A program made the translations under genes and the position numbers. Shown here one piece after another: positions 31,201-41,720 of a DNA stretch of 64,000 nucleotides (positions within the stretch are counted from its first letter, which is position 1; each line of letters opens with the position of its first letter). The notes beneath the pieces were generated by a model. It did not search any database, was not told the origin of the DNA, and saw only the letters and a list, made by a program, of their open reading frames with translations. Source of the DNA: Agriotes lineatus (lineage: Eukaryota > Arthropoda > Insecta > Coleoptera > Elateridae); NCBI GenBank assembly GCA_940337035.1, contig CALNHX010005837.1, positions 36,144-100,143 of the forward strand, given 5' to 3'.

Positions 31201-32460
31201 GTAAATTTATGCATGTGAACCGATGTGAATCCAGGAAAAAATAAATTAGCCCGAGGCACCGAAAATATGTGCCTACATAATTGACAATATCTTGCATCTA
31301 TCTATTGCAGTTGGAGCGTATTTATTTATCTGCAGTGATTTAGGTTGTTTTGTGTAGTTTTATTCAAAAAATGGCGGAGAGTAGCATAACAAATATTCTC
31401 CACATTCATTTTAAAAGCCTACTGTTAGATGAAAAGGTTAAAATAATTGTCATAGGTAAAACATCGACGGAATGTAGATGGATCATTATTTGCTATTTTT
31501 TACTTAGTTATTATTAGAAATTACTATATATTGAGGATCTCACTTGTCTTTGAAGGATTTAAATACGGATACATCTAACAATTGTGGTATCAGTTTTAAA
31601 ATTGTTGTGTTTTCACGGATAGCTGTTTGCATTACTTCAGGACTAATATGCGTAGACTGTGGAGTGACTATCGTATAGAATGAGCGCTAGACGATTTTCA
31701 ATGAAAGAAGGTATTAGGGTACGCTCGAAGTAATTTTTAAAAATGTCTGTTTCTATCCACCCTTTTCTGGGGGCATAATAGACCGTTGCAAGATATTTTA
31801 TTTCCTGTGGGGGCGCGCCACTGATCCCGCATGTGCAGGCCTTTGTAAATTATCAGCGGATGAGCTTTTTCTCCAACGGCATTTGCCATTAACAAAATAG
31901 TAGTGTTTTCTCTTCTCTTTCACCAACTACCTTAGTCTTTGTGGGATCTGTGCATAAACTAGACTCGTCAAGATTCTAAATGCTGTTCGGTTTGTCATTT
32001 ATTCTAAAGGTATGTTACAACTCAAAACGACTTTTTCAACCTTAAAGCACTTTGGGATAGTGTAAATGGGTCGTTAGAACACTTTAATCTTCAAAAAGGC
32101 AAAGCTCACTCTAAATACGCTTCAACTTGCTGTTACAGACAGTTGATTGGCTATTGCTCAGGGAGATAGGGGTTAGGATCAGCACGACCCACAATATGGG
32201 TTGATTGTAATCAAAATAAGGGGGGAAAATGAGCGCCACGAATTTCATTGATAGAATGGGGGAGAAATTTTTCGGCCGACCCTCGTAGAAATTCGAAGTC
32301 AGAGGACCGACATTTCACTTCGACGGTTTTGTGCGACGTTCCGGCTACTTGGGGACTTACCTTGGTTAACCTGCTAGCCTTGCCGATCACCTTGCAATTA
32401 ATACATCCAAGAAAGAATGTTACATGTACAGAAACGCATACAGAATATTTGCGGGTACTA
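31201..32460. other. No gene recognised
   Basis: AT-rich sequence without conserved coding segments, inverted repeats or tandem repeats that I could define. Confidence 0.35.
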
Positions 32461-32543
32461 GGTACACACGGCAACTAGATACAGAGACGGTTTGTTTGTC
32501 TTAAAATTTTAAACCGTCTCTGTATCTAGTTACCGCGTGTACC
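32461..32543. repeat. Compact perfect-stem hairpin, about 36-bp arms
   Basis: GGTACACACGGCAACTAGAT on the left pairs with its near-complement ending at 32543, with only two mismatches seen over about 36 bp and a loop of about 11 bp. It is bordered by TACTA and TAATA. It may be a young MITE remnant or a hairpin RNA precursor. Confidence 0.75.
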
Positions 32544-33759
32544 TAATACATGCAGACAATCTGTATACGTATCATATATAAAAGTCCAGGAAATTGAAAC
32601 AATTGCAAATCTATTAAAATCTAAGTATGTAGGTAAATATTTGATATGAATAGTTGTAAAAGCAGTTAGCAACTTAACAGCGATGCTTATGACACAAAAA
32701 ACACATTGATTACATTAAAACAACAGTGCTGAACAAGCTGCACAAAAATTCTGAATGATATGACGCAACAATGATAACAATTTACTCTAAAAGTAGGTCA
32801 CGCTCGTTTGCTCCAAATATGGCTGTTGCCACGTATACATTACGTCACTTTAATGTCAACACAGACGCGTCTCTCAAATTCTCTAAAATTACACAAACGA
32901 GAAAAACAAGTAGTTCAGAATACTTGAGTGATGCAGGGCGATACTCTTGATCGTCGAAGTCTCTACAGGTGGTTAAAGGACAGCGCAGATTACTGGCTGT
33001 CGAAACGACTTCATCAAACCAACTCCCAAAAGGCCGAGTGTTGCATGAAGATCCTTCTAGCGACAAGAATTGGGAAGAGGGCAAAACGACATCTAATTAC
33101 CACAGTTCCCTAGATTTGGCAGTTCGGAAAACCTTTCCCGTAGAAATCCTTCAAAGCGTAAATTGCACACCTACTGCTACAATACAATGGAGAAGATTGG
33201 TTCGCCCATAACACACACCCGCCGAGGGAAGTTCAACCACATAACCGTACGATAATAGCTTCAGACAATGAGTCTCTTACAACGAAACGCATCACAAAAA
33301 CCATACGAACAACGGCTTCATACGGCGCCCGAAGCCCCCGTGGGGTTATCACAGCTAAACCACTTCGTAATGCGGCTGGGTTAATGCTTCGAGAAGCAGT
33401 ACGAAGGAAGAAGGGTATGAGGCGCTTTTGCTTGTTTTCCTTGTCTCATTTATGCAACCGGTTTGCTCTAACACAATATTACAACAGCTTCTTCGAGCCA
33501 AAAAGCGATACGCCGTGATAAACCTGTGGCAACTTGTTTGTTGAAGGCGGGAATTAAATCACCAAACTTGGTTTTACGCCGTGACGCCAAAGGCCATCTG
33601 GTCCGAGTCGCACACGTGTGAGCGAGCTAAACTGTAATATACTAGAACGAGCGGGAAGCGTCGTTATTTGAATTTGAGAAGGGAGCGCGGATTTGCCAAT
33701 ATTTGAAATAAAAGATACGGAAAAGCGCGAATATTTGAAATGCAACTGCGGTATTTTAA
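32544..33759. other. No gene recognised
   Basis: Several short overlapping frames (for example 32928-33113 and 32969-33211) sit in a GC-richer block at 32930-33640. They have no recognised motif and mutually overlapping frames. Possibly a decayed retroelement. Confidence 0.3.
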
Positions 33760-34230
33760 ACTGGTATTAGCAGGTATTCAGTGTGATTCGAGAAGGACGA
33801 AATATCCAAAAATTGTGAATGAATATGTGGCTTTCCTTCTAGAAAATTCAACGCTTTCATTTTTTAATACTGAGATTATATCTTGTCTTGAATCCAATAA
33901 ACCAATCTTTCCTCGGCGTTGCATTTTTGAATAGTATTGGTAGATTATAATCTAAATAATTATTTGCTTTTTTTTCAAACTGTCCTACGAGTTTCAAAAT
34001 TTCGCTCGTGGATAAACCAAATCCCCATTTTTCTAAAGTTTTCACTTCTGTTTCTAGTTTATCTTTAAGTTCCAACGGAAGGGTTGTTCAACTACTTTTT
34101 CTTATTTTCCACGGACACCTTTATAATTTGTGTAGAGCTGTAGGCTGTTGCATATGATATATTAAATACCTTGGCTGCTTTAAAAACGGCCATGTGGCTG
34201 ATTTTACTTTAAGAAGGCCATTTTTGAGGT
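33760..34230 (-). pseudogene. pogo/jerky-type transposase N-terminus (Psq and CENP-B HTH)
   Basis: On the minus strand a Psq-like helix-turn-helix (KAAKVFNISYATAY, about 34190-34140) is followed, after a stop and a frame change, by LELKDKLETEVKTLEKWGFG and NATPRKDWFIGFKTRYNLS. That is the CENP-B/Tc5 DNA-binding fold of pogo-superfamily transposases. A further frame reads VEFSRRKATYSF near 33810. No DDE catalytic block is present, and stops break the frame. Confidence 0.72.
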
Positions 34231-34269
34231 TGTTTTAACCGTATTGGGGGCCTTTTATTTTTTAATATA

Positions 34270-34455
34270 ACGGGTGTTCATAAACAGTCGTCATCCCAGT
34301 AGGTTTTGACTTCAGAAACGTATGTCTATTAAAATTGAGAAAAAATGCGCTATGACAGTACTCAATGACGTTTCATTGTGTTGTACGAATTAATCAAAGA
34401 CATAATATTTTGTTTTTTAAGGCAACTGGGATGACGACTGTTTATGAACACCCGT
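34270..34455. mobile_element. Tc1/mariner-type MITE, 186 bp
   Basis: Long inverted repeats start ACGGGTGTTCATAAACAG and continue TCGTCATCCCAGT (left), mirrored exactly at the right end. They are flanked by TA at 34268-34269 and 34456-34457. The interior of about 125 bp has no coding potential. Confidence 0.9.
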
Positions 34456-34457
34456 TA

Positions 34458-35112
34458 GTTCCTTACCATAACGCTTGAAATATATAACAATAAATCAGCA
34501 CTATAAGCCTTAAAAAATCCGTATAGCAACAAGGTCAAATGTTATAGCACCTGCCACATTTACCCGCAAGAATTAACCCCACAGCCTTTTTCAGGGGTAA
34601 ATGTAACATACACAGTAATGGCGGTTGTAGACAGAATATCATTATCAATTTTATTTAAGGCCAATGTTTAAACCCAAACTGACGATATTAAAGCCATATT
34701 TGCCTGAAAATACGGGACCAAAATACACCGTTTTTGTAGTTACTAAAAATGTACCGCACTAAATCGTGTCGTGGTTAAAGACTGACTGAAGTGAGAAAGC
34801 GGCATATACGTAGTACAGAAATGAAGAGGACACGTTTACCTTTAATTTCATGCTTATAGCGCCACATTAAATGCAAGGCCTGGTACTATAGTACCAATTA
34901 TTACATTTACCCCAATATTACAATTGTCCCACCTTACCTTACAACCCAGTGGATTAGTATTAACCCGGATGGCCATTCGACATTGAAATGCAACGGCGTT
35001 CTTTAGCAAAAACAAAAGTACACACAAATATACTGAATATACTGTATACATTGACTTAATCCTCGACACCGATGGCATAGGTTAACGATAAACATAAGCA
35101 AAAAAAAATACT
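34458..35112. other. No gene recognised
   Basis: AT-rich spacer between two MITEs. The minus-strand frame 35078-34854 has a hydrophobic start but no recognised family. Confidence 0.3.
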
Positions 35113-35550
35113 ATTTTTTTTTTAAATCGACATTAAAGAACGTGGAAATGGTCATTAAAATACGAGAAATCAGCAGTGAAGTAATCCATGGTTTTACGAC
35201 TTTTTGTATGTGGCTGGCGGGGCGATAGGTAAACGTCAACCGACGTCAACATAACCTACAAAAGTAGGTTAAAATGTTGTAATTTCACGATTTCTCGATT
35301 TAAAAACAACATAATGTACCCCTCAGCATTAGGAACCTCAGAACCGAGGGGTACATTATATTTTTTTAAACGAGAAATTGTGAAATTATAACATTTTAAC
35401 CAACTATTGTAGGTTATGTTGACGTCGGTTGACGTTTACCTGTCGCCCCGCCACCTACAAAAAGTCGTAAAACATTATATTACTTCACTGGCGATTTTTC
35501 GTATTTTAATGACGATTTCGGCGGTCTTCACTGTCGATTTTAAAAAAAAA
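35113..35550. mobile_element. Large foldback element, arms about 205 bp
   Basis: The whole block folds on itself. The outer ends TTTTTTTTAAATCGACA are followed by TCATTAAAATACGAGAAATC, CGTCAACCGACGTCAACATA and AATGTACCCCTC, each repeated as its complement on the right. The loop is only about 25 bp and itself contains CCTCAGCATTAGGAACCTCA. The arms differ at scattered positions. Confidence 0.88.
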
Positions 35551-35779
35551 CATATATTTATATTTTTCTGTATTTAAACAATACATTCGTATGTTTTTAT
35601 TTACAATTTCTTAGTAAACGTTTTGTGTTAGTATAATCTTAGTTTGTATGATTATTACATTAATTAATTATATAGATATGTTGAAACATTCTATTAATTT
35701 GTACAAATGTAGTTACATCAGAATAAATACACTATCTACACTTCCGTATTAAAAATTTTAAAAAGGCAAGTTACTATAG

Positions 35780-35915
35780 ATATGCTGATTTTTGAAGGTC
35801 ACTGATAATAACATGCGAATTATCTATTTAGGTAACCTCAAGGTCGGAGGTGCAAGGGGAATTAAGTCAACTTAAGTCAAGGTCGTTTTGGTGTTTGGAA
35901 ACATAAAAAACAGAT
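35780..35915. repeat. Dispersed repeat fragment shared with 18570-18665
   Basis: Both contain ATATGCTGATTTTTG, then AGGTCA..GATAATAAC, then AAGGTCGTTTTG or CAGGTCGTTTTG in the same order and orientation. Here an extra stretch around AACTTAAGTCAAGG is present. Family unknown. Confidence 0.6.
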
Positions 35916-36218
35916 TAACCGTGCACCTTAGAAGCTTCTTATTCTCTTATTTTAATTTTGTTTTACATCGTTAATTGTATAGTTTAAACAAACACTCTGC
36001 TAACTCGCAGGCATACGTAAGAAAAAACATTTTATTTTTTGTAACTGCTACTCCCGTTAATTAATTAAAATAAAACCAATTTGAAGAAATCATAATAACA
36101 TTTAGTTTTAATCTTTAATAAATGTTAAACATTTTGCACGAATCTTACGTTCTGTTTAGTCGGTGATAATCTTTAATTTTTGTTCTAAAACGTGACTAAC
36201 ACACCATTTGTTAGTCTA

Positions 36219-36408
36219 AGGGCCGGTTGCAGAAAGCAATGTTAAGTCTGGTGTTAGCTAACGCGACGTCAAAGTGAACAAAAACGAATCAAATCTCAAA
36301 TGCTTATGGTAACTAATACATTAGTAAACAAAATTTGATGCGATTTTGTTCACTTTGACGCGATGTTAGCTAACACCAGACTTAACATTGCTTTCTGCAA
36401 CCGGCCCT
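36219..36408. mobile_element. MITE with AGGGCCGGTTGCAGAAAGC ends, 190 bp
   Basis: Inverted repeats of about 60 bp run from AGGGCCGGTTGCAGAAAGCA inward through GTTAAGTCTGGTGTTAGC. They are flanked by TA (36217-36218 and 36409-36410). The loop includes an imperfect AATGCTTATGGTAACTAATA. No coding content. Confidence 0.87.
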
Positions 36409-36410
36409 TA

Positions 36411-38005
36411 ATATAAAGATTTGTGAAAGTTTGCATTTGTTAAAGATTTATATTACAATCTTTGCAAAGTTTTGTTCCTTTTAGTAGCGAATTTTTTAAA
36501 ACGTAAAAGTTGTTGGTTCGTGTAGATACGCATAAGAAACAATAAGAAATAATTTTTCTTGGTGTGCAATCACCCTCTTTGTTATTGACTAAACGATTTT
36601 ACAAGTAAAATCAGCTTGAAGAAAGGATACGAAGACAAAATAATTTAATATTTACATTTAATTCTTTAGTAGACACAGTTTTGCACATCAGTGGGTCTGC
36701 TATTCAGTGATTGGTAACACATACTTAAGTAATTATTAACAAATTGAAGTGTAAGAAACAAATGGTAATCGCAAAACAATTTTACTTAGAATAACAATTT
36801 TTACATCTTGAAAATAAATAGGAAAGTTTTACTTATTTTGCCATTTAATCCTTTTTAATACCACAATGTTCGTCCTATCTACAGGCACAATTAGAAACCC
36901 CCGCCTTATATATTGCTATGATTGCTGGTTGCATAGCCGCATGCTCCAAGGACTGGTCAATCACGGTCGGCACTCAAACGGGTATCAAACCTATGGTGAT
37001 AGTAAAATCGCAGCCAGCCGTGCCCCGGTGAGCACGTTAAGCCCTTGGTCCCGGTTGTCATTTCGGTGATAGTCGTTAGGTTACGTCAGAGGCCCTCGCG
37101 CAACGAAAAAATCTGACGCCATGCTTCCTACCACAAGCCATACGATACACGATACGCACACGCTATAAGGGGTAATAAAAAGCTTTGCCGTATTATATAA
37201 TGGAGCTAAACACAGCACATTTGTTGAGGCTCCTTAGCGAATATTATAAGCACAAACAAAATAGCCATCTTTTTTATTAGATAAGCTTATATAAAAAAAT
37301 AATTAGGTTTTTAAATTCTCTCAGGGCACTTGAAGTACACTATTACTTACGTGGTCGCGTCAATTTTGTGCCAGGTTATTTACTTCTTATCAACTCAGAA
37401 GTTAAAATTATTCAGACAAGAAAAATGCATACCTTTTATCACTTATCGATAAACTTCTTTCTCTACCATCGTACTCATGTGAGTACCAACGCTGCAGTAG
37501 TTCAGATGACAGGGGTAGGGCGTCTCGCGTTTGTTAACTAGTGACTTCAAACCAGTAAAATCACTTTACTGCAGCAGTAACTGGACGGGATATTCAGTAT
37601 AACATAAACTCGCCTTGCTCAGGAACTCGAATTTTCCAACTAGCTTTGTAGAGACTATCTTGAACTTGTATTTAATGAAAATATACTAGTTTGCTTCATT
37701 TAATTTTGTAGGCTGTACTCTGGACTTCAATCATTGACCGCGCCTCTCATTTGTATGTGCACGAAAATGTATTTATATATGTACCTGCTTATTTGAGAAA
37801 TTACTGCAGTTACGTAGAATTGGATAACGTCGTCGAACTTTTAATACCTACCATCCGCTGCTATTTCTAAAATCTGAGCTGCCACTCAGGTAAACAAATA
37901 AAATTTTTGCAGTTATTTTATTATTATTTTGGAGCTTAAAGTTTTACATCTTGTGGTGACAACAGTAAAATGAGAAGTGGTTCATGATGTCACCCCATTT
38001 TTCCG
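36411..38005. other. No gene recognised
   Basis: AT-rich sequence. A GC-richer patch at 36866-37140 has a 67-codon plus-strand frame without recognised motifs. Confidence 0.35.
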
Positions 38006-38007
38006 TA

Positions 38008-38508
38008 TACAGGGTGAGTCATAATTAGGTGTTAAAAATTTAAGCAAAGATTCTTTAGGCCAAACAAAGCAAAAAACCTAATACGCCTTAGTACCAAAAT
38101 GTTCCATTTAAAAGATAGGAGGTGTTAATAAAAGCAATATTGCCACATTGAAAACATTTGAATTTTTAAAATCAATTAGCCTGATTTTGATAGACAATTT
38201 TAATTTTGAAACACTATCAAGACAGTGGCTGTCATAAACAGCCATTAATTTTGAAAGATACTATTGAATTTCTTTCGAAGTCGGTGATTTTACTCCAAGA
38301 GAAATTGCAGCCACCGTTTTCGTTTGTAGCTATTACAATGAACTCACATATGTTTTTCCAACAAGATGCAGATACTCACAATGGCAGAATCGTTACAGAA
38401 TGGTTATTGAGTATTTCAATGGATTGGCCGGCTTGGATCTCTGCTGTCATGAAATTGGATTGCAGTTCTAAATAGTAAGCGGCCTAAAGTTTCGTGATCC
38501 ACCCTGTA
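38008..38508 (+). mobile_element. TA-flanked element with IS630/mariner-like transposase scrap
   Basis: The ends TACAGGGTGAGTCATAATTA and, reversed, TACAGGGTGGATCACGAA are flanked by TA (38006-38007 and 38509-38510). Inside, the plus frame at about 38345-38440 reads MFFQQDADTHNGRIVTEWL. This resembles the QQDGAPxH box, which carries a catalytic aspartate of mariner/IS630 transposases, but GAP is lost. The element is therefore a dead internal-deletion derivative. Confidence 0.78.
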
Positions 38509-38510
38509 TA

Positions 38511-39984
38511 CAGTACTGCCCAGAATGGCATAATAACACGAGGCATCACTAACGACAAAAACGATAAGCACCGTCTTTTACATTATTGCTTTTCAAGTTG
38601 ACGTAAGTTTGACAGTTTGAATTACTCTAATAGACAAATCTGTGGTACTGTTGTTTACTATTTTTTATTTATTACATGGAAATATTATTTACGTTTTAGG
38701 GTAAACTGTAAAAATCTAAATAAAAACTCTGTGGGTTCTCTCCGAGAAGAGAAACTTTCCCAAAATCATTCGCACTTGAATGACTATCCACGACTGTCAA
38801 ACTATTAGTTGGTGTTATTTGTCATTGTTCTTCATTAATTAGGCATAATTGTTTTAAAAATGAGTCTGGATTTGCTATCCTGTGACCCTTTCCAGATATG
38901 CGAGGAACTATCGCCTCCAGCAATCGAATACTAACACATCTCCAATTATGAACAAAAAGAAATGCTCCTTGAGTTCATATAAAGTATAGTGTAGTTTCTA
39001 ATGGGCACCAGGCATTTGCTAATAATAATGTAGTACTATTATTATTATCGTCATGTATGTGATTAATGTGAGCAGCCTGCATGGATCCCATACAGTGTTC
39101 CAAATCATAAATAAATTTATTGACGTCATGTTATAATATTTCAACATAAAACACAGAAAATTGTTTCTAAAAATAGCACATTTCGGTGCATCATCACCAC
39201 AGTGTGGAAATTAAGTAGCGCAAAAATTCGAAACTCCGTTAATCTTCGTTTTTGGGAAGAGGTGTAGCGATTTAAATTGCAGGGCTTATTTCAATCTATT
39301 TTTAACGATATAATATTTTAAACAGATTACATTGGAAAAATTTAGAAAAGCTGCCTTAGAGTGCATATAGTAAAGATGGATGAAATTAACAGAGTAATTC
39401 TAGTTACCTAGTAATGCGAAAGAGGTTCCAGGGGAAACGGTAGAAGAGCTTAGTAAAAGAAAAAAAAATGAGCTAATATTTCTAGTTGAGTTTTTAGTCC
39501 GCCACTAGAATAACTGAGCCACGGGAGTGCTGAAATTAGACGAGTTTCTGCTGCGTTATAAAGATACCATATTATTCTGTTCATTTGTGATGTTTACCCT
39601 GTACCTGTTAGGACTCATTTTCGGCAATGATAAAGCCTGACATATGTGCAAATTATTACTTTTATTTTTTTGCAAATAAGACAAAACTAAATATTTCGAA
39701 AAATCAAAAGCGACTAGGGGTAAAAATATCTTAACGTTCCTAATAATATTAAAACAATGAAAGAAAACACTTGTTAATCCAAATAAAATCAATTTTGTTA
39801 CGATATTAAATTGACTTTACGACATCTCGTAGCGAGAGGGTGCCGATGGCACACGTCATTTATGGTAAATTGCACTGCTTTCCCTAAATCACTCATAAAC
39901 AGGCTAGAACCTCGGCTGAAACGTTCAGTGAGATGGGCGGGGTCCTTCTAACGCGAGCAAACTTTATGGACAAGCGTGGCCACA
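38511..39984. other. No gene recognised
   Basis: AT-rich spacer. No conserved coding segment or definable repeat. Confidence 0.35.
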
Positions 39985-39986
39985 TA

Positions 39987-41021
39987 TACAGGGTGTTGCT
40001 ACAAAGGTAGTGCGGGGTTTTTAAAGAGGGCGCCATAGACTTCAATTGTACAAAACCCTTGTAGAAATGCGAAGTCCAAAGGGGTTGATGAATAATTGCT
40101 TCTACGCTCTCGCATATCGACTGCCACAGCGCGAGAACTTACCTGTCGCTTGCAGGTTTCTGCAGGATCTGCTGTACAAAATCTATACAGAAGCTGCCAC
40201 TAATGGCAAAGGCACACGCTGTGTACTCTACGATAGTTCAAGCCGGAATCTTTTAAACGACGGGAATTCAATTAGGGGAAGTTATGCTCTAAACCTGCTG
40301 TACGCACACAAGAGAAACAACCGTAAGCCGCCCCACTGCTTTCGCCGCAGGGGCGGCGTAAACGCCACACACCAAAAACCACTTGTCAGGCTAGCATGCT
40401 CGGGTAAGAATCCCGGAATGAAGCCACGTTGCTTCAGAAAAATCGGAAGTGGGGGCCTAGTAAACGCTTCAAATCTGCATCAGCCCATTGCCAGATATCT
40501 TCAAGTCGGTAAATTCGATCGTTCTCGCCTCTTCCCACTCGCACAGCTTATTCTTTCTAACCATGAATTTTACGGGATCTTGGGAGTTGCAGATAAAACA
40601 CGTGTTCCGAGCTGCCACTGAAAATTTCGAGACTAGCACATGTTTTGAAATGTACGCTTGTACAGATGATGACGCGTGATATTTCGACTGTTCCTAACAA
40701 TTTGCAAATAAAAAAAGTATTCCAAACGCGATTCGATTTCAGCACCTACGGAAGGCATTTCACTGGTAAATGAGCAAGCCACGCGCATCGCACCCATCAA
40801 TAGCAATCTACCACGGAACTGTGCCTAATAACGACTCGCAGCGACTGCATTATAATGAACAGGATATTCTTGCCCATATTTGTAGTTTTGCAACAATTAC
40901 CCTGCATCTATTGGGTCCCGTTTTTTTCAATTGTAAAGCCTATGTGCAAATTAATACTTTGATCTATTCCTCAGTTAAAGCAAAAATAGACAAAGTTATT
41001 TTTAAAGGACCTCACCCTGTA
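39987..41021. mobile_element. TA-flanked element with TACAGGGTG ends, about 1.03 kb
   Basis: TACAGGGTG at 39987 is mirrored by CACCCTGTA ending at 41021, with TA on both sides. The outermost 9 bp match those of 38008-38508, but the interior is unrelated. The longest frame (191 codons, 40046-40621) begins at TTG rather than ATG and shows no recognised motif. The termini suggest a Tc1/mariner-type origin. Confidence 0.6.
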
Positions 41022-41131
41022 TATATTTTACCAAAATTTTCCCGGTTTCATGCCAGGTAGAGATATAATCCGCATGCAAAATATCGTTTACCTCCAACAA
41101 ATAGTTTTTGAGCTATACTGCCAACAGGCAG

Positions 41132-41274
41132 ACAGACAGACAGACAGACAGGCGGAATTGATAAAACCTGTTCCACGGACTCTGAAACGTGAAGATGAAG
41201 GTGATTTTTTATACCGTTGAAGAGATTAAAATTTGTTAACCAAATAAATATATATATATATATATATATAAGTC
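41132..41274. repeat. Microsatellites (GACA)n and (TA)n
   Basis: A CAGA/GACA tetranucleotide run occupies about 41132-41153 and a TA dinucleotide run about 41251-41271. Confidence 0.85.
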
Positions 41275-41297
41275 ATCATTTAAAAAATATTGATAAT

Positions 41298-41720
41298 GAA
41301 AAGTCAGCTTTTCATGATTCGATCCCTTCCCAAAGACGTAGAAACTTAAGCTTTTGATAGGAGTTAGTCCATAGTATAGTAACAGTTCTTAGAGTAAAAA
41401 ATTGCCAAAGTAATACATGTGGGTTGAACTATAAGGGATGCAATGAGTCTGTTGCAGAAAAGGTGATCGACTTCTTTTTGCACTTTCCGATCACCTACAA
41501 ACCTGAAATTTGGAAGAGACATTTCTTTGGACCTAAGGTTGATGAACAAAATACGAAAAATTCAATATGGCGGCTGTAAGAAGAGTCAGCTTTTCACGTT
41601 CTATCCCTTCCAAAAGACGTAGAAACTTGAAAGAACCATAAGAACAGCAATTAGAGTCAAAAACTACTTAAATAATACATAGGGTTAAAGTATAGGGGGT
41701 GAAATAGAATAGGGGTCGTT
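41298..41720. repeat. Two-copy direct repeat, about 287-bp period
   Basis: AGTCAGCTTTTCATGATTCG...CCCTTCCCAAAGACGTAGAA at 41300 recurs diverged at 41585 (AGTCAGCTTTTCACGTTC ... CCAAAAGACGTAGAAACTTG). Both are followed by GAGTCAAAAA-like and AATACATRGGGTT segments. No coding content. Confidence 0.65.

Noticed and set aside
40046..40621. 191-codon plus-strand open frame
   Set aside because: It starts at TTG, lies inside a TA-flanked element, and shows no recognised motif; overlapping frames are also open there.
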